Origin: Lishizhenia tianjinensis
GTDB taxonomy: Bacteria > Bacteroidota > Bacteroidia > Flavobacteriales_D > Crocinitomicaceae
Assembly (NCBI RefSeq): GCF_900116425.1
Contig: NZ_FPAS01000006.1
Span: 1-64,000 of the forward strand
Direction: 5' to 3'
Length of the DNA: 64,000 bases
In this document: positions 35,924 to 43,995 of the stretch, one piece after another
How positions within the stretch are numbered: the first letter of the stretch is position 1
How the letters are laid out: each line of letters opens with the position of its first letter
Made by a program: the position numbers and the translations under genes
The notes under the pieces: model-generated
The model's database searches: none
What the model saw: only the letters and a program-made list of their open reading frames with translations
What the model was told of the DNA's origin: nothing

Positions 35924-36778
35924 ATGAAAAGTTTAATCGTTTTACTCACTGCCCTCACTTTCGGTTACTTCAACACCGACAACCACTCAATTTCTCTACA
36001 AGAAGCCATAGATAAAGGTATGGTAGAGGCCAAATTCCTTTCAACAGGAGATTATTCTGGCACCTCCATCAATATAAAAATCAAATGGCTAAAGGGAAGA
36101 AAAGTACCTTTAACCATAACCCACGGAACGCAGTTTTTATCCGAAGATGAAGGAGATCAAGATATTTTCATCTTAGAAGACCAAGACATTTTTGTTAAAA
36201 GTAATGAAGAGGAAACATTTCCTTTAATCGGTTACTGTTGCCAAGCCTCTAACTCCGCTCCTTCAGAAAACTCAAGTTTTAAAATGTCTAAGGCAAGCTC
36301 TAAAGACCTTCTAAGTTTAGCAGATTTCTGCAATGGTAAAAGGCTAGACAATCATTCTAAGCAAGCTGCCATTTGGGCAATTTCTGACGACCACAGTTTA
36401 AGCGATATACACGATATAGATAACCCTATCGTTAAAAATCTTCGTAAAAAAGTTGCTGAAATTAAACACGTAGAAGATAACTGGTACAGCACGGTAACGG
36501 AATATGAAATGGACGAAAATCGCAACATATCACGTCAACCTGTAGAGGTAAAAGGAGATTTAGAGTACGAATTTAAACGAGCAGGAAAATTGAGTTATGC
36601 CGTGTACGATGCAGATGACAAATTAATTAAACATTTGGGAGATGGCCTGCCTATTACAAGGCCAGGAAGTTACAGTTTTGGTTTCAACTTAAAAGTAGAA
36701 GGATGGACACCTGGAAAATACAGTGTGAAATTAAGTATGAACGGAAACATTATTCACGCTCAAGCGTTTGAAGTATAA
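35924..36778 (+). CDS. Exported protein of unknown function
   Basis: 284 aa. A short hydrophobic N-terminus (KSLIVLLTALTFGYF) suggests export. The first ~100 residues are beta-rich (SINIKIKWLKGRKVPLTI). A central segment has a Cys pair (YCCQAS) and a further Cys (ADFCNGKRL) followed by QAAIWAISDDHSLSDI. Pairs of Cys followed by a Q-A-x-W segment recall domains of some secreted proteins, but I cannot name the family. The C-terminal ~90 residues look like an Ig-like or chaperone-like beta domain (PGSYSFGFNLKVEGWTPGKY). It is bounded by terminators on both sides, so is probably monocistronic. Confidence 0.7.
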   Translation: MKSLIVLLTALTFGYFNTDNHSISLQEAIDKGMVEAKFLSTGDYSGTSINIKIKWLKGRKVPLTITHGTQFLSEDEGDQDIFILEDQDIFVKSNEEETFPLIGYCCQASNSAPSENSSFKMSKASSKDLLSLADFCNGKRLDNHSKQAAIWAISDDHSLSDIHDIDNPIVKNLRKKVAEIKHVEDNWYSTVTEYEMDENRNISRQPVEVKGDLEYEFKRAGKLSYAVYDADDKLIKHLGDGLPITRPGSYSFGFNLKVEGWTPGKYSVKLSMNGNIIHAQAFEV

Positions 36779-36814
36779 AACAGGGATTTAAACTAATAAA
36801 TATGTTACTCATCG

Positions 36815-36851
36815 AAAAGCTCTTTACAACTTGTGAAGGGCTTTTATTTTT
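36815..36851 (+). terminator. Rho-independent terminator, overlapping the next promoter
   Basis: A 10-bp stem (36815-36824 with 36836-36845, one wobble), 11-nt loop, then ATTTTT. The T tract is shared with the -7 box of the following sensor gene. Confidence 0.75.
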
Positions 36852-36852
36852 G
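36845..36852 (+). promoter_or_regulatory. -7 promoter element of the first sensor-phosphatase gene
   Basis: TATTTTTG is a perfect TAnnTTTG match, 15 nt before ATG 36868, embedded in the 3' flank of the preceding terminator. No good -33 at normal spacing. Confidence 0.5.
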
Positions 36853-36867
36853 TTTGATAATTAGAAA

Positions 36868-38898
36868 ATGAAACAACTAAACTTCATCATTTTCATCTTC
36901 GTGATGTTGCTTCCGCTAGAGGGAAAGTCTATACAAGTAGACAGAAACCTAACGGTGGTTGAATTGACCTCTTCTAATGTAGAGGTGATTATGGATCCTG
37001 ACAGAGCCTTTAACATCGATAATTTACCCCAAGAAAAATTCAATTATTTAAATCAGAACACTCTAAATTTTGGTTTTTATGATGGTGCTGTTTGGCTAAA
37101 GCTATACATAGGTGCTCCGCAACGTTTCAATTATATTTTAGAACTCAAAAACCCATATCTAGATAACGTCACCCTATTCGTTAAGAATGAAAAAAATTAT
37201 TTTCAAGAATACGAGGTTGGCGATAAATTTCCTTTTTCTAAAAGAGTTGATGAACACAGATATTTCCACTTTCCTTTAACAGGTTCTCAAACCATCATTA
37301 TGCGTTTTGACAATGCTGGTGATCAGTTTGCAATACCGGCGTATCTTTTCTCTAATAAAGCCTTAAACAAAAGGGATTATGAGGAGCAGTTTATCTTGGG
37401 TATTTATTATGGAATTATACTCTTTGTACTGCTTTTTAACTTTTTCATCTACTTTAGAATTCAACTCACACCGAATTTCTATTATGTCCTTTATTTGATA
37501 GGACTCATGTTGTTACAGTTAGGTTTGGGTGGACATGGCTTTCAATATTTATGGCCTTCGAGTCCGTATTTAGCCAACCACATGTTACCCATAATGGCAA
37601 GTTTGGGAGTTTTCTTCTTGTTACTTTTTGTACGCTCCTTTTTGCAACTTAAAACACTTATGCCTAGGGTAAATAAAGCCTTAACCCTCACTAGTTTCTT
37701 ATTGCTTGGGGTCTTTATTCTCTCCTGCATTCCAGTGCCTATGTGCTATAAAATTTCGGTAGTTGCAGTAAATGTTATCACCTTCATACTCAACATCGCT
37801 ATCATTCCTATTTCTCTTTATGCGGTTAAAAAGAAATTCAGACCTGCCCGCTTTTTTTTCTTGGCTTTTGTCTTGTTGTTCATCTCCGTTTTTATCTTCT
37901 TACTCAAAAATTTTGGATGGGTTGCCAGCAATTTCTTAACCCAGTACAGTTTGCAAATAGGTTCTTCTATAGAAGTTATTCTCCTTTCTTTTGCGATAGT
38001 AGATAGGTTTAAGATGTACAAGGAAGAGGCTTTACTTCAGCTGGAAGAAAAAAATCAACTTATTAAAGAACAAGCTACCTTATTGGAGGAAAAGGTTAAT
38101 ATCCGAACTGCACAGCTTTCAGAAAAATCGGATCAATTGCTGTACAAAAACAAGGAGATTTTAGACTCCATTAATTACGCTCAAAGGATACAAGACTCGG
38201 TGATGCCTTTGAAAAGTGAAATTGAAGATCACCTCAATGCCTTTGTATTTTTCCAACCTAAAGACATTGTGAGTGGTGATTTTTATTGGATCAATGAAAT
38301 GGGGAAATACAAAATTCTTGCTTTGGCCGATTGTACGGGACATGGCGTACCGGGTGCCATGCTCAGCATACTTGGTATCAACACCCTGAACAATGCACTC
38401 AAACAAGCTCAACTCTCAGAACCAGCAGAAATTTTAAAATACACCAACAAGCAATTCAACATCGCGCTGGCTAAGGAAAATAAAAAAACCATACGAGATG
38501 GGATGGACATTTCTATTTGTCGCTTGGATTTGGAAGAAAACATACTTTATTTCTCTGGAGCAAATGCCAACATCTACGTCGTTCGCGACCAAGAAATAAT
38601 TCAACTTAAAGGAGACAGAAACCCTATAGGATCTTTAAACATTGAGTACGATTACAGCCAACAGGAGCTTAAGCTTCAAAAAAATGATGTTATTTATTTG
38701 TTTACAGATGGTTATCCCGATCAATTTGGTGGCTTAAAAAACAAGAAGCTCAAACACAAGGAATTTAAAAACTTACTTCTCAAAATCAACACGTTAACAC
38801 CTGTAGAGCAACATGCTCGTTTGGATGGCTTTATGAGAAACTGGAAGGGCAATTTTGAACAAATAGATGACATGAGTATTATCGGGTTAAAAATTTAG
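36868..38898 (+). CDS. 7TMR-DISM sensor with SpoIIE/PP2C phosphatase domain (first of three)
   Basis: 676 aa. Signal peptide ~1-21. The periplasmic 7TMR-DISM ectodomain is at ~25-165 (WLKLYIGAPQRFNYILELKNPYLDNV). Seven membrane helices lie at ~175-385, starting with FILGIYYGIILFVLLFNFFI, and a coiled coil at ~385-440 (QLEEKNQLIKEQATLLEEKV). The SpoIIE-type phosphatase domain is at ~455-676. The metal-binding acidic residues are present: SGDFYW (Asp471), ALADCTGHGVPGA (Asp488), RDGMDIS, LFTDGYPDQFG, and IDDMSIIGL near the C-terminus. Expected to sense a ligand outside the inner membrane and dephosphorylate a Ser/Thr-phosphorylated protein inside, by analogy with RsbU. No anti-sigma-antagonist partner is encoded nearby. 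First of three tandem paralogues. Confidence 0.92.
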   Translation: MKQLNFIIFIFVMLLPLEGKSIQVDRNLTVVELTSSNVEVIMDPDRAFNIDNLPQEKFNYLNQNTLNFGFYDGAVWLKLYIGAPQRFNYILELKNPYLDNVTLFVKNEKNYFQEYEVGDKFPFSKRVDEHRYFHFPLTGSQTIIMRFDNAGDQFAIPAYLFSNKALNKRDYEEQFILGIYYGIILFVLLFNFFIYFRIQLTPNFYYVLYLIGLMLLQLGLGGHGFQYLWPSSPYLANHMLPIMASLGVFFLLLFVRSFLQLKTLMPRVNKALTLTSFLLLGVFILSCIPVPMCYKISVVAVNVITFILNIAIIPISLYAVKKKFRPARFFFLAFVLLFISVFIFLLKNFGWVASNFLTQYSLQIGSSIEVILLSFAIVDRFKMYKEEALLQLEEKNQLIKEQATLLEEKVNIRTAQLSEKSDQLLYKNKEILDSINYAQRIQDSVMPLKSEIEDHLNAFVFFQPKDIVSGDFYWINEMGKYKILALADCTGHGVPGAMLSILGINTLNNALKQAQLSEPAEILKYTNKQFNIALAKENKKTIRDGMDISICRLDLEENILYFSGANANIYVVRDQEIIQLKGDRNPIGSLNIEYDYSQQELKLQKNDVIYLFTDGYPDQFGGLKNKKLKHKEFKNLLLKINTLTPVEQHARLDGFMRNWKGNFEQIDDMSIIGLKI

Positions 38899-38907
38899 AT
38901 GAAGCAG

Positions 38908-38937
38908 TTTGAAATCATTGAAATTGCTTTAACTTTA
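38908..38937 (+). promoter_or_regulatory. Internal promoter before the second sensor gene
   Basis: TTTG (38908-38911), 18-nt spacer, TAACTTTA (38930-38937; 7 of 8 to TAnnTTTG), 34 nt before ATG 38972. It would let the second and third genes be expressed apart from the first. Confidence 0.5.
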
Positions 38938-38971
38938 GGTATCCAACTCGCGCAACTAGGCTGTTTTCAAA

Positions 38972-40969
38972 ATGAAGATAAGTCGCTCCATACTACTCCT
39001 ACTTCTACCTATTTTGGTGGTACTTGTTTTTTCATCTTCGAAAGAACCAACTAGTCATGATTTAAGTTCAATAGAATATTTCACCACCAATTCAGATGAA
39101 ATTTCACAGCTCATAGAGCAAGAGCAACTCTATATTTCTTATGCAAAAAATGACCACATCAATTTAGACGATGATTTCATTTGGTTAAAGATTGATGGAA
39201 GACTCTTCAAAAACAATAAATACATCAAAATCTTAAACAAATTAACTCCGCGTATAGAACAGTACAAAAAGATAGATAAAGGCTATATATTAATCGATAG
39301 TTCTGGTTACAACATTCCCTGTAAACAAAGGAGTTTATGTCACCAACATTTCATCTTAAACATATATCCAGAAATCAATTATTACCGCATATACAACCCG
39401 GATATCATAACCAATTTGAGATTGAATTTGCTCAATAAAAGCAGTTTAATATCTGACAATTTAAAAGAGCAAATGGGCTTTGGTATTTACTACGGCGTAT
39501 TTCTCTTCTTTATTACACTGAATACATTTTTATTCATACAGCTCAAAGACAACGCCTATTTATTCAATATCAGTTTTACGTTTTTATTAGCACTCAGTTT
39601 TGCACTTTATGATGGAAACTTCTCGAGTTCTATCTTCTCGTCTATCTCTATAAACACCTATGTAATAAGTCGTGTACTTTTTCACATCCTCCTACTCAAT
39701 CACCTCATCTTTGCATATTCATTCTTTGGAATAGTAAAACGAAAAAGCTATTGGAAAAAGACCTTTATTGCTTTATTTGTGCTTCAGGGGCTACTCATAC
39801 TTCTCTCAACTTCCCCTTGGAGAAACCTGGATTTAGTACTTAATTACGTAAGTATTTACAACTTCTTTATACAGGTGATAATTGTATCTGTGCTCATTAT
39901 TCAGGCATTGATAAAACCTAGAAATGTTAATCAAAAATACCTGATTGCCTATTTCCCCGTGATAACTCTGGTAATTGCCTACCTCTTAAAAATTTCGGGT
40001 TTAAGTTTTTTGAAGTTCAATTTTAATGACATACTCTACACCTGTCTTTCTACCCTTGTAGTATTGCTTGCCATTTACATCATTGATGCTTTTTCATCTT
40101 ACAGAGAGGATGCAGAAAAGAGGTTAAAAGAAATGACCAAAATTAAAAACCACAATAACCTCAACTTAGAAAATAAGATCAATCAGGAGACTTTGTACCT
40201 GCAAGAGCAACAGAAACAACTCGAAATTAAAAACAAAGAATTGCTTGATTCGTTTCACTATGCCAAGCGTATACAAAACTCCCTGCTCACCAATGAAGCG
40301 ACTATTCAAAGTGTGTTTCCGGATAGTTTTTTAATTTTTCAACCCAAAGAAATTTTAAGCACAGACTTTTATTGGGTTACCCAGGTTAGCACCAAAAACA
40401 ACCCAAACTTAGTTTTGTTTTGCATAGGGAAACCCGACCAAACAGGTATACCTGGAACCTTGATAAATGCCATCATATTAAAGACCATTAGAAACTCCAT
40501 TCACTCTCAAAAATTGAGTAATACAGCAAGAGTTATCAATTACATTCAACACCGCTTGGATGTTGTATTGGCTAAAAACGGGGTAAATGCAAAAAACTCT
40601 TTGATGGTTGGGGTTTACAACAAAACTAATCATCATTTATCTTTCTCTGGGAATATAGAGATGTTGGAAATTATGCGCAATGGAAAACCTTTGGACAAGC
40701 ATAAATACATACACCAAACAGAGGAATACAAAGGCAGTTATATTAGTCAAGAACATGGTATAGATTTAGAGGAAAATGATGAGATTTACTTGTTTACCGA
40801 AGGAATAGAGTCCGCCCTAAACACTAAGGGGAAACATTATTTCTTACAACTACTTATGAGTTTAAGTACTGCTCCCATCTCTTTTCAAAAAGATGAAATG
40901 CTTCGGGAAGTAGCGGCTTTAAAAATTGATCAACATAAAGACCTTACCTTAATTGGATTTAAAATTTAA
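38972..40969 (+). CDS. 7TMR-DISM sensor with degenerate SpoIIE domain (pseudophosphatase; second of three)
   Basis: 665 aa with the same order of parts as its neighbours: signal peptide (KISRSILLLLLPILVVLVF), divergent ectodomain (~25-155), seven membrane helices (~165-380, GFGIYYGVFLFFITLNTFLF), coiled coil (~385-435), SpoIIE-like domain (~450-665). Key catalytic positions are changed. ADCTGHG is replaced by a segment reading GKPDQTG (Lys487 where Asp is expected). LFTDGYPDQFG is LFTEGIESALN. IDDMSIIG is HKDLTLIG. RDGMDIS is KNSLMVG. Only the first Asp (STDFYW) remains. Phosphatase activity is therefore unlikely. The frame is intact over its whole length, so it is not a decaying pseudogene. 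It may be a regulatory partner of its neighbours. The third gene starts 4 bp after its stop. Confidence 0.9.
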   Translation: MKISRSILLLLLPILVVLVFSSSKEPTSHDLSSIEYFTTNSDEISQLIEQEQLYISYAKNDHINLDDDFIWLKIDGRLFKNNKYIKILNKLTPRIEQYKKIDKGYILIDSSGYNIPCKQRSLCHQHFILNIYPEINYYRIYNPDIITNLRLNLLNKSSLISDNLKEQMGFGIYYGVFLFFITLNTFLFIQLKDNAYLFNISFTFLLALSFALYDGNFSSSIFSSISINTYVISRVLFHILLLNHLIFAYSFFGIVKRKSYWKKTFIALFVLQGLLILLSTSPWRNLDLVLNYVSIYNFFIQVIIVSVLIIQALIKPRNVNQKYLIAYFPVITLVIAYLLKISGLSFLKFNFNDILYTCLSTLVVLLAIYIIDAFSSYREDAEKRLKEMTKIKNHNNLNLENKINQETLYLQEQQKQLEIKNKELLDSFHYAKRIQNSLLTNEATIQSVFPDSFLIFQPKEILSTDFYWVTQVSTKNNPNLVLFCIGKPDQTGIPGTLINAIILKTIRNSIHSQKLSNTARVINYIQHRLDVVLAKNGVNAKNSLMVGVYNKTNHHLSFSGNIEMLEIMRNGKPLDKHKYIHQTEEYKGSYISQEHGIDLEENDEIYLFTEGIESALNTKGKHYFLQLLMSLSTAPISFQKDEMLREVAALKIDQHKDLTLIGFKI

Positions 40970-40973
40970 CCCC

Positions 40974-43004
40974 ATGGAAAAACTACGCATATATCTCATC
41001 GTAATATGTTCCTTGTGCATACACTCATGGGCGTATTCCAATTGCAACCCTCCCTATGCGATGGCCTACACGAAACTTGATCTTGAGATTTTTGACAAGA
41101 ATGAATTAGAAAATTACTCCTATACAAGTTCCTCGTCGTGCAAGGTAGAAAGCTTTGGTTTTTACAAAGGAGATATCGTATTAAAGTTTGATTTGCTCGA
41201 TCCGCAGTTGATTACCACTTTTCTTTCTTTAGACAATCCCCTACTTGACAGCATAGAGGTTTACTACAAGAACAGTAGAAACCAAATGCAGATGTTTTAT
41301 GTGACGGGGGATTTGATGCATTTCGGAAAAAGATTAAATAAGGATTTTCTCCTTCCTTTAAAAGGACAGCAAGAATTCTACGTCAGAATCATCAATTATG
41401 GAACTCCCCTTTACCTCCCGATGTCTTATGTCAATGAAGAGGAATTAATAACCAAAAATTCAAGTCTTAACTTTTACAATGGCCTACTCTACGGAATTAT
41501 CATTTTATCCATACTCTTCAACCTTTATTTATGGGTGAAAAATAGGTCGAGCATACACTACTCCTTGTACTTAAGTGCATTTTTCTTATTGGTTTTTACC
41601 CTTCAGGGATACTCCTATCAACTCCTTTGGCCTAATTCACCTTACCTTCAACAGGTTGCTATCCCTGTGGTTGTAATCTTGATAAATATTTACCTTACGC
41701 GCTTTTATCAGTTCTTTTACAGCACGCAAAAGAACTTACCATCACTCAACCGAATTTTCAATAAAATCAATACATTTTTACCTATAGGCTTACTTCTCTG
41801 TTTAATTCCAAGCTTAGAGATAGAGTTTTACAAATACCTTTTCATTAATCTACTTTCGTTAGCACTCTTTGTGTTGTACGTTGTAGGTTTTGTTAAAATA
41901 TGGAAGCAATTGAACAATGAATTGTGGTTAATAAGCATATCACTTTCGGCTTTTTTCGTGAGCGCAATCATTTACATTGGAACTAATTTTCAACTTTTCC
42001 CCTACACAACAATTACCCATCACAGTTTAGAGCTCGGTGCACTTGTACAAATTTTCTTATTGACTTTTGCAATCTCTATAAGGTTTAAGAAATTCAGACA
42101 ATTTAAAATTGAACAACTCATTAGAACCAATCGTTTTAAACAGCACGAAAATTTAAAGCTCTCTCAGAAGGTAGAGGACAGGAAAAAAGAAATATCTCTC
42201 CAAAGCAAAGTTTTTGAAGAACACAACTCCAACATTTTAAAATCAATTACCTATTCCTACAATGTTCAAAAAGCTTTACTTCCAGAAAGGCAGGAGATGG
42301 AAAATAATTTTAGAGAACATTTTCTTTACTACCAACCTAAAGATATTGTAAGTGGTGATTTCTATTGGGCAAAGAACATTAACGTATATGAGAATGGAGA
42401 AAAAAACAACTATACACTTGCTGCCGTTGGAGATTGCACAGGACATGGTATACCAGGAGCATTGATTAGTGTATTAGCTATCAATACCCTTAATCAAGCT
42501 ATTCGATTGTCAGAAAATAAAACCACCGAAGACTTACTAAATTTCCTCAACAAAGAGATCAATACAATTTTTAACAGCAATATAGATGGCGAAAACATAA
42601 GGGATGGATTAGATATTGCGCTAATTGCAATAAATAATAGTACCAAGGTTCTGCATTACAGTACAGCCAAAAGTCAAATTTTACACCTTAGGCAAGGAAA
42701 ACTCACGCGATTAAAAACGAGTAACAATCCTATAGGTATTCAGGATACTACACCTTTCTTCAGTAAAGGAGAATTACAATTAGAAACCAACGACCAATTG
42801 TATTTACTCACAGATGGATATGCCGATCAATTTGGTGGACCTTACGGCAAAAAGTATAAGATTAACATGCTTAAGTCTCAACTCGAAAGCATAGGTAATT
42901 TAGACATGGACGTACAGAAGTCCACACTGGAAGATGGTTTAAATAATTGGAAAGGAAAATTGGAACAAACCGATGATATCACCCTATTGGGAATACGTAT
43001 TTAG
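40974..43004 (+). CDS. 7TMR-DISM sensor with SpoIIE/PP2C phosphatase domain (third of three)
   Basis: 676 aa from ATG 40974 (an upstream TTG at 40953 lies inside the previous gene). Signal peptide ~1-23, ectodomain with Cys pair (NCNPPYAMAY; SSSCKVESFG), seven membrane helices (~170-385), coiled coil (~390-440), SpoIIE domain (~455-676). All expected catalytic segments are present: SGDFYW, AVGDCTGHGIPGA (Asp487), RDGLDIALI, LLTDGYADQFGG and TDDITLLGI. Predicted active Ser/Thr phosphatase. It follows the degenerate paralogue by 4 bp and so is co-transcribed with it. Its stop codon overlaps the stop of the convergent ankyrin gene. Confidence 0.92.
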   Translation: MEKLRIYLIVICSLCIHSWAYSNCNPPYAMAYTKLDLEIFDKNELENYSYTSSSSCKVESFGFYKGDIVLKFDLLDPQLITTFLSLDNPLLDSIEVYYKNSRNQMQMFYVTGDLMHFGKRLNKDFLLPLKGQQEFYVRIINYGTPLYLPMSYVNEEELITKNSSLNFYNGLLYGIIILSILFNLYLWVKNRSSIHYSLYLSAFFLLVFTLQGYSYQLLWPNSPYLQQVAIPVVVILINIYLTRFYQFFYSTQKNLPSLNRIFNKINTFLPIGLLLCLIPSLEIEFYKYLFINLLSLALFVLYVVGFVKIWKQLNNELWLISISLSAFFVSAIIYIGTNFQLFPYTTITHHSLELGALVQIFLLTFAISIRFKKFRQFKIEQLIRTNRFKQHENLKLSQKVEDRKKEISLQSKVFEEHNSNILKSITYSYNVQKALLPERQEMENNFREHFLYYQPKDIVSGDFYWAKNINVYENGEKNNYTLAAVGDCTGHGIPGALISVLAINTLNQAIRLSENKTTEDLLNFLNKEINTIFNSNIDGENIRDGLDIALIAINNSTKVLHYSTAKSQILHLRQGKLTRLKTSNNPIGIQDTTPFFSKGELQLETNDQLYLLTDGYADQFGGPYGKKYKINMLKSQLESIGNLDMDVQKSTLEDGLNNWKGKLEQTDDITLLGIRI

Positions 43005-43597
43005 AAATTAAAAATACGTTTCCAAACTGGCTTTTTACCATTTACATTTGTTGTCACCTTTACCGGTGTTGCTCCGGCACTCAACAACATGTGCATTGCT
43101 TGCTGGTGTTTTTGAGCCGTTGCATAATACAAAGCAGTTTTTCCTTTTTTATCTTTTATGTCTATGTCTGCTCCCTTGGCAATTAACAATTCAACGATAG
43201 CAAGACAATTGTATAATGACGCAGTAATCAAAGGGGGAACCATAGCCTCCTTTACACCGTTAACGTTTGCTCCTTTCTCTAATAATCTTTCAGCAATAAC
43301 ACTGTTGTTTTTCATTGCAGCATAGTGCATAGCATTGTTGCCAGTAAGATCTAACCTGTCTGGTTCTGCTCCAACACTGAGTAAGTAAAGAGATAGTTCA
43401 TCATTTCCTGAACGAATAGCACTGTGCAAGGCCAATTCACCGCTGTCATCAGCGATGTTAACATCTGCTCCAAGCGCTATAATCTCTTTAACCTGTAAAA
43501 GGTTTCCTTGATGAGCATATTGAATTAAATCAGAAGCAAATTGCTTCATATCCTTGTCGATCACGTCGATAGTATTATTGGTTCGTATATCTAACAT
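43001..43597 (-). CDS. Ankyrin-repeat protein
   Basis: 198 aa from ATG 43597; the longer frame to a TTG at 43654 lacks support. Four to five ankyrin repeats of ~33 residues occupy ~30-185, e.g. GADVNIADDSGELALHSAI, GNNAMHYAAMKNNSVIAERL, GKTALYYATAQKHQQAMHML. No signal peptide or membrane segment, so probably cytoplasmic and protein-binding. It is convergent with the sensor-phosphatase cluster, sharing the bases TTAG as both stop codons (43001-43004). Proximity to the cluster hints at, but does not show, a connection. Confidence 0.87.
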   Translation of the reverse strand: MLDIRTNNTIDVIDKDMKQFASDLIQYAHQGNLLQVKEIIALGADVNIADDSGELALHSAIRSGNDELSLYLLSVGAEPDRLDLTGNNAMHYAAMKNNSVIAERLLEKGANVNGVKEAMVPPLITASLYNCLAIVELLIAKGADIDIKDKKGKTALYYATAQKHQQAMHMLLSAGATPVKVTTNVNGKKPVWKRIFNF

Positions 43598-43995
43598 ATT
43601 ACAAGTTATATACGGTCTCGTGAAAAAGGTATTTTGTGTAGTAGTTGTACACAAAAAAACTCTTTTAATCCATCTCTCAAAACTTAATTGACGAAACGAA
43701 AGAAATAAGGGGTAATTAACCTACCCAATTAAGGAAGCTTACCTAAAACCTCTCACTAATTTCTATACCGAATAATTCCATACAAAGATGACAAACTTAA
43801 CTCACATAAAAAGAGAGTGTTAGGTTTAATAACAAAAAGTTTATTTTAAGTAACAAATGAGAAATAATTCGTTCACACCCAATAAAAATACACCGCATGA
43901 AAAGTGAATTTCTAGGAGAACACTACCCATGTCTTCAGTCCCAAAAAAAGCCCCTCCAAAAGTATAGGAGGAGCTCAAAATAGGTATAAATATTT
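43598..43995. other. Gene-free interval between ankyrin and T9SS-protein genes
   Basis: Holds a minus-strand CATCTTTG (43790-43783) that may serve the ankyrin gene with a long leader, and the terminator of the T9SS protein gene at its right end. Otherwise AT-rich with no frame I would call coding. Confidence 0.55.
43943..43975 (-). terminator. Rho-independent terminator of the T9SS cargo gene
   Basis: A 9-bp stem (43967-43975 with 43949-43957, one wobble) and 9-nt loop; the minus strand reads into T7. Confidence 0.88.

Noticed and set aside
38899-39054. 51-codon frame starting right after the first sensor gene (MKQFEIIEIALTLG...)
   Set aside because: It overlaps the start of the second sensor gene in another frame, and the internal promoter box lies inside it. 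Probably chance.
36868-43004. Middle sensor gene as an ordinary decaying pseudogene
   Set aside because: The frame is complete, signal peptide and membrane segments are intact, and the next gene follows by 4 bp; only catalytic residues are changed.
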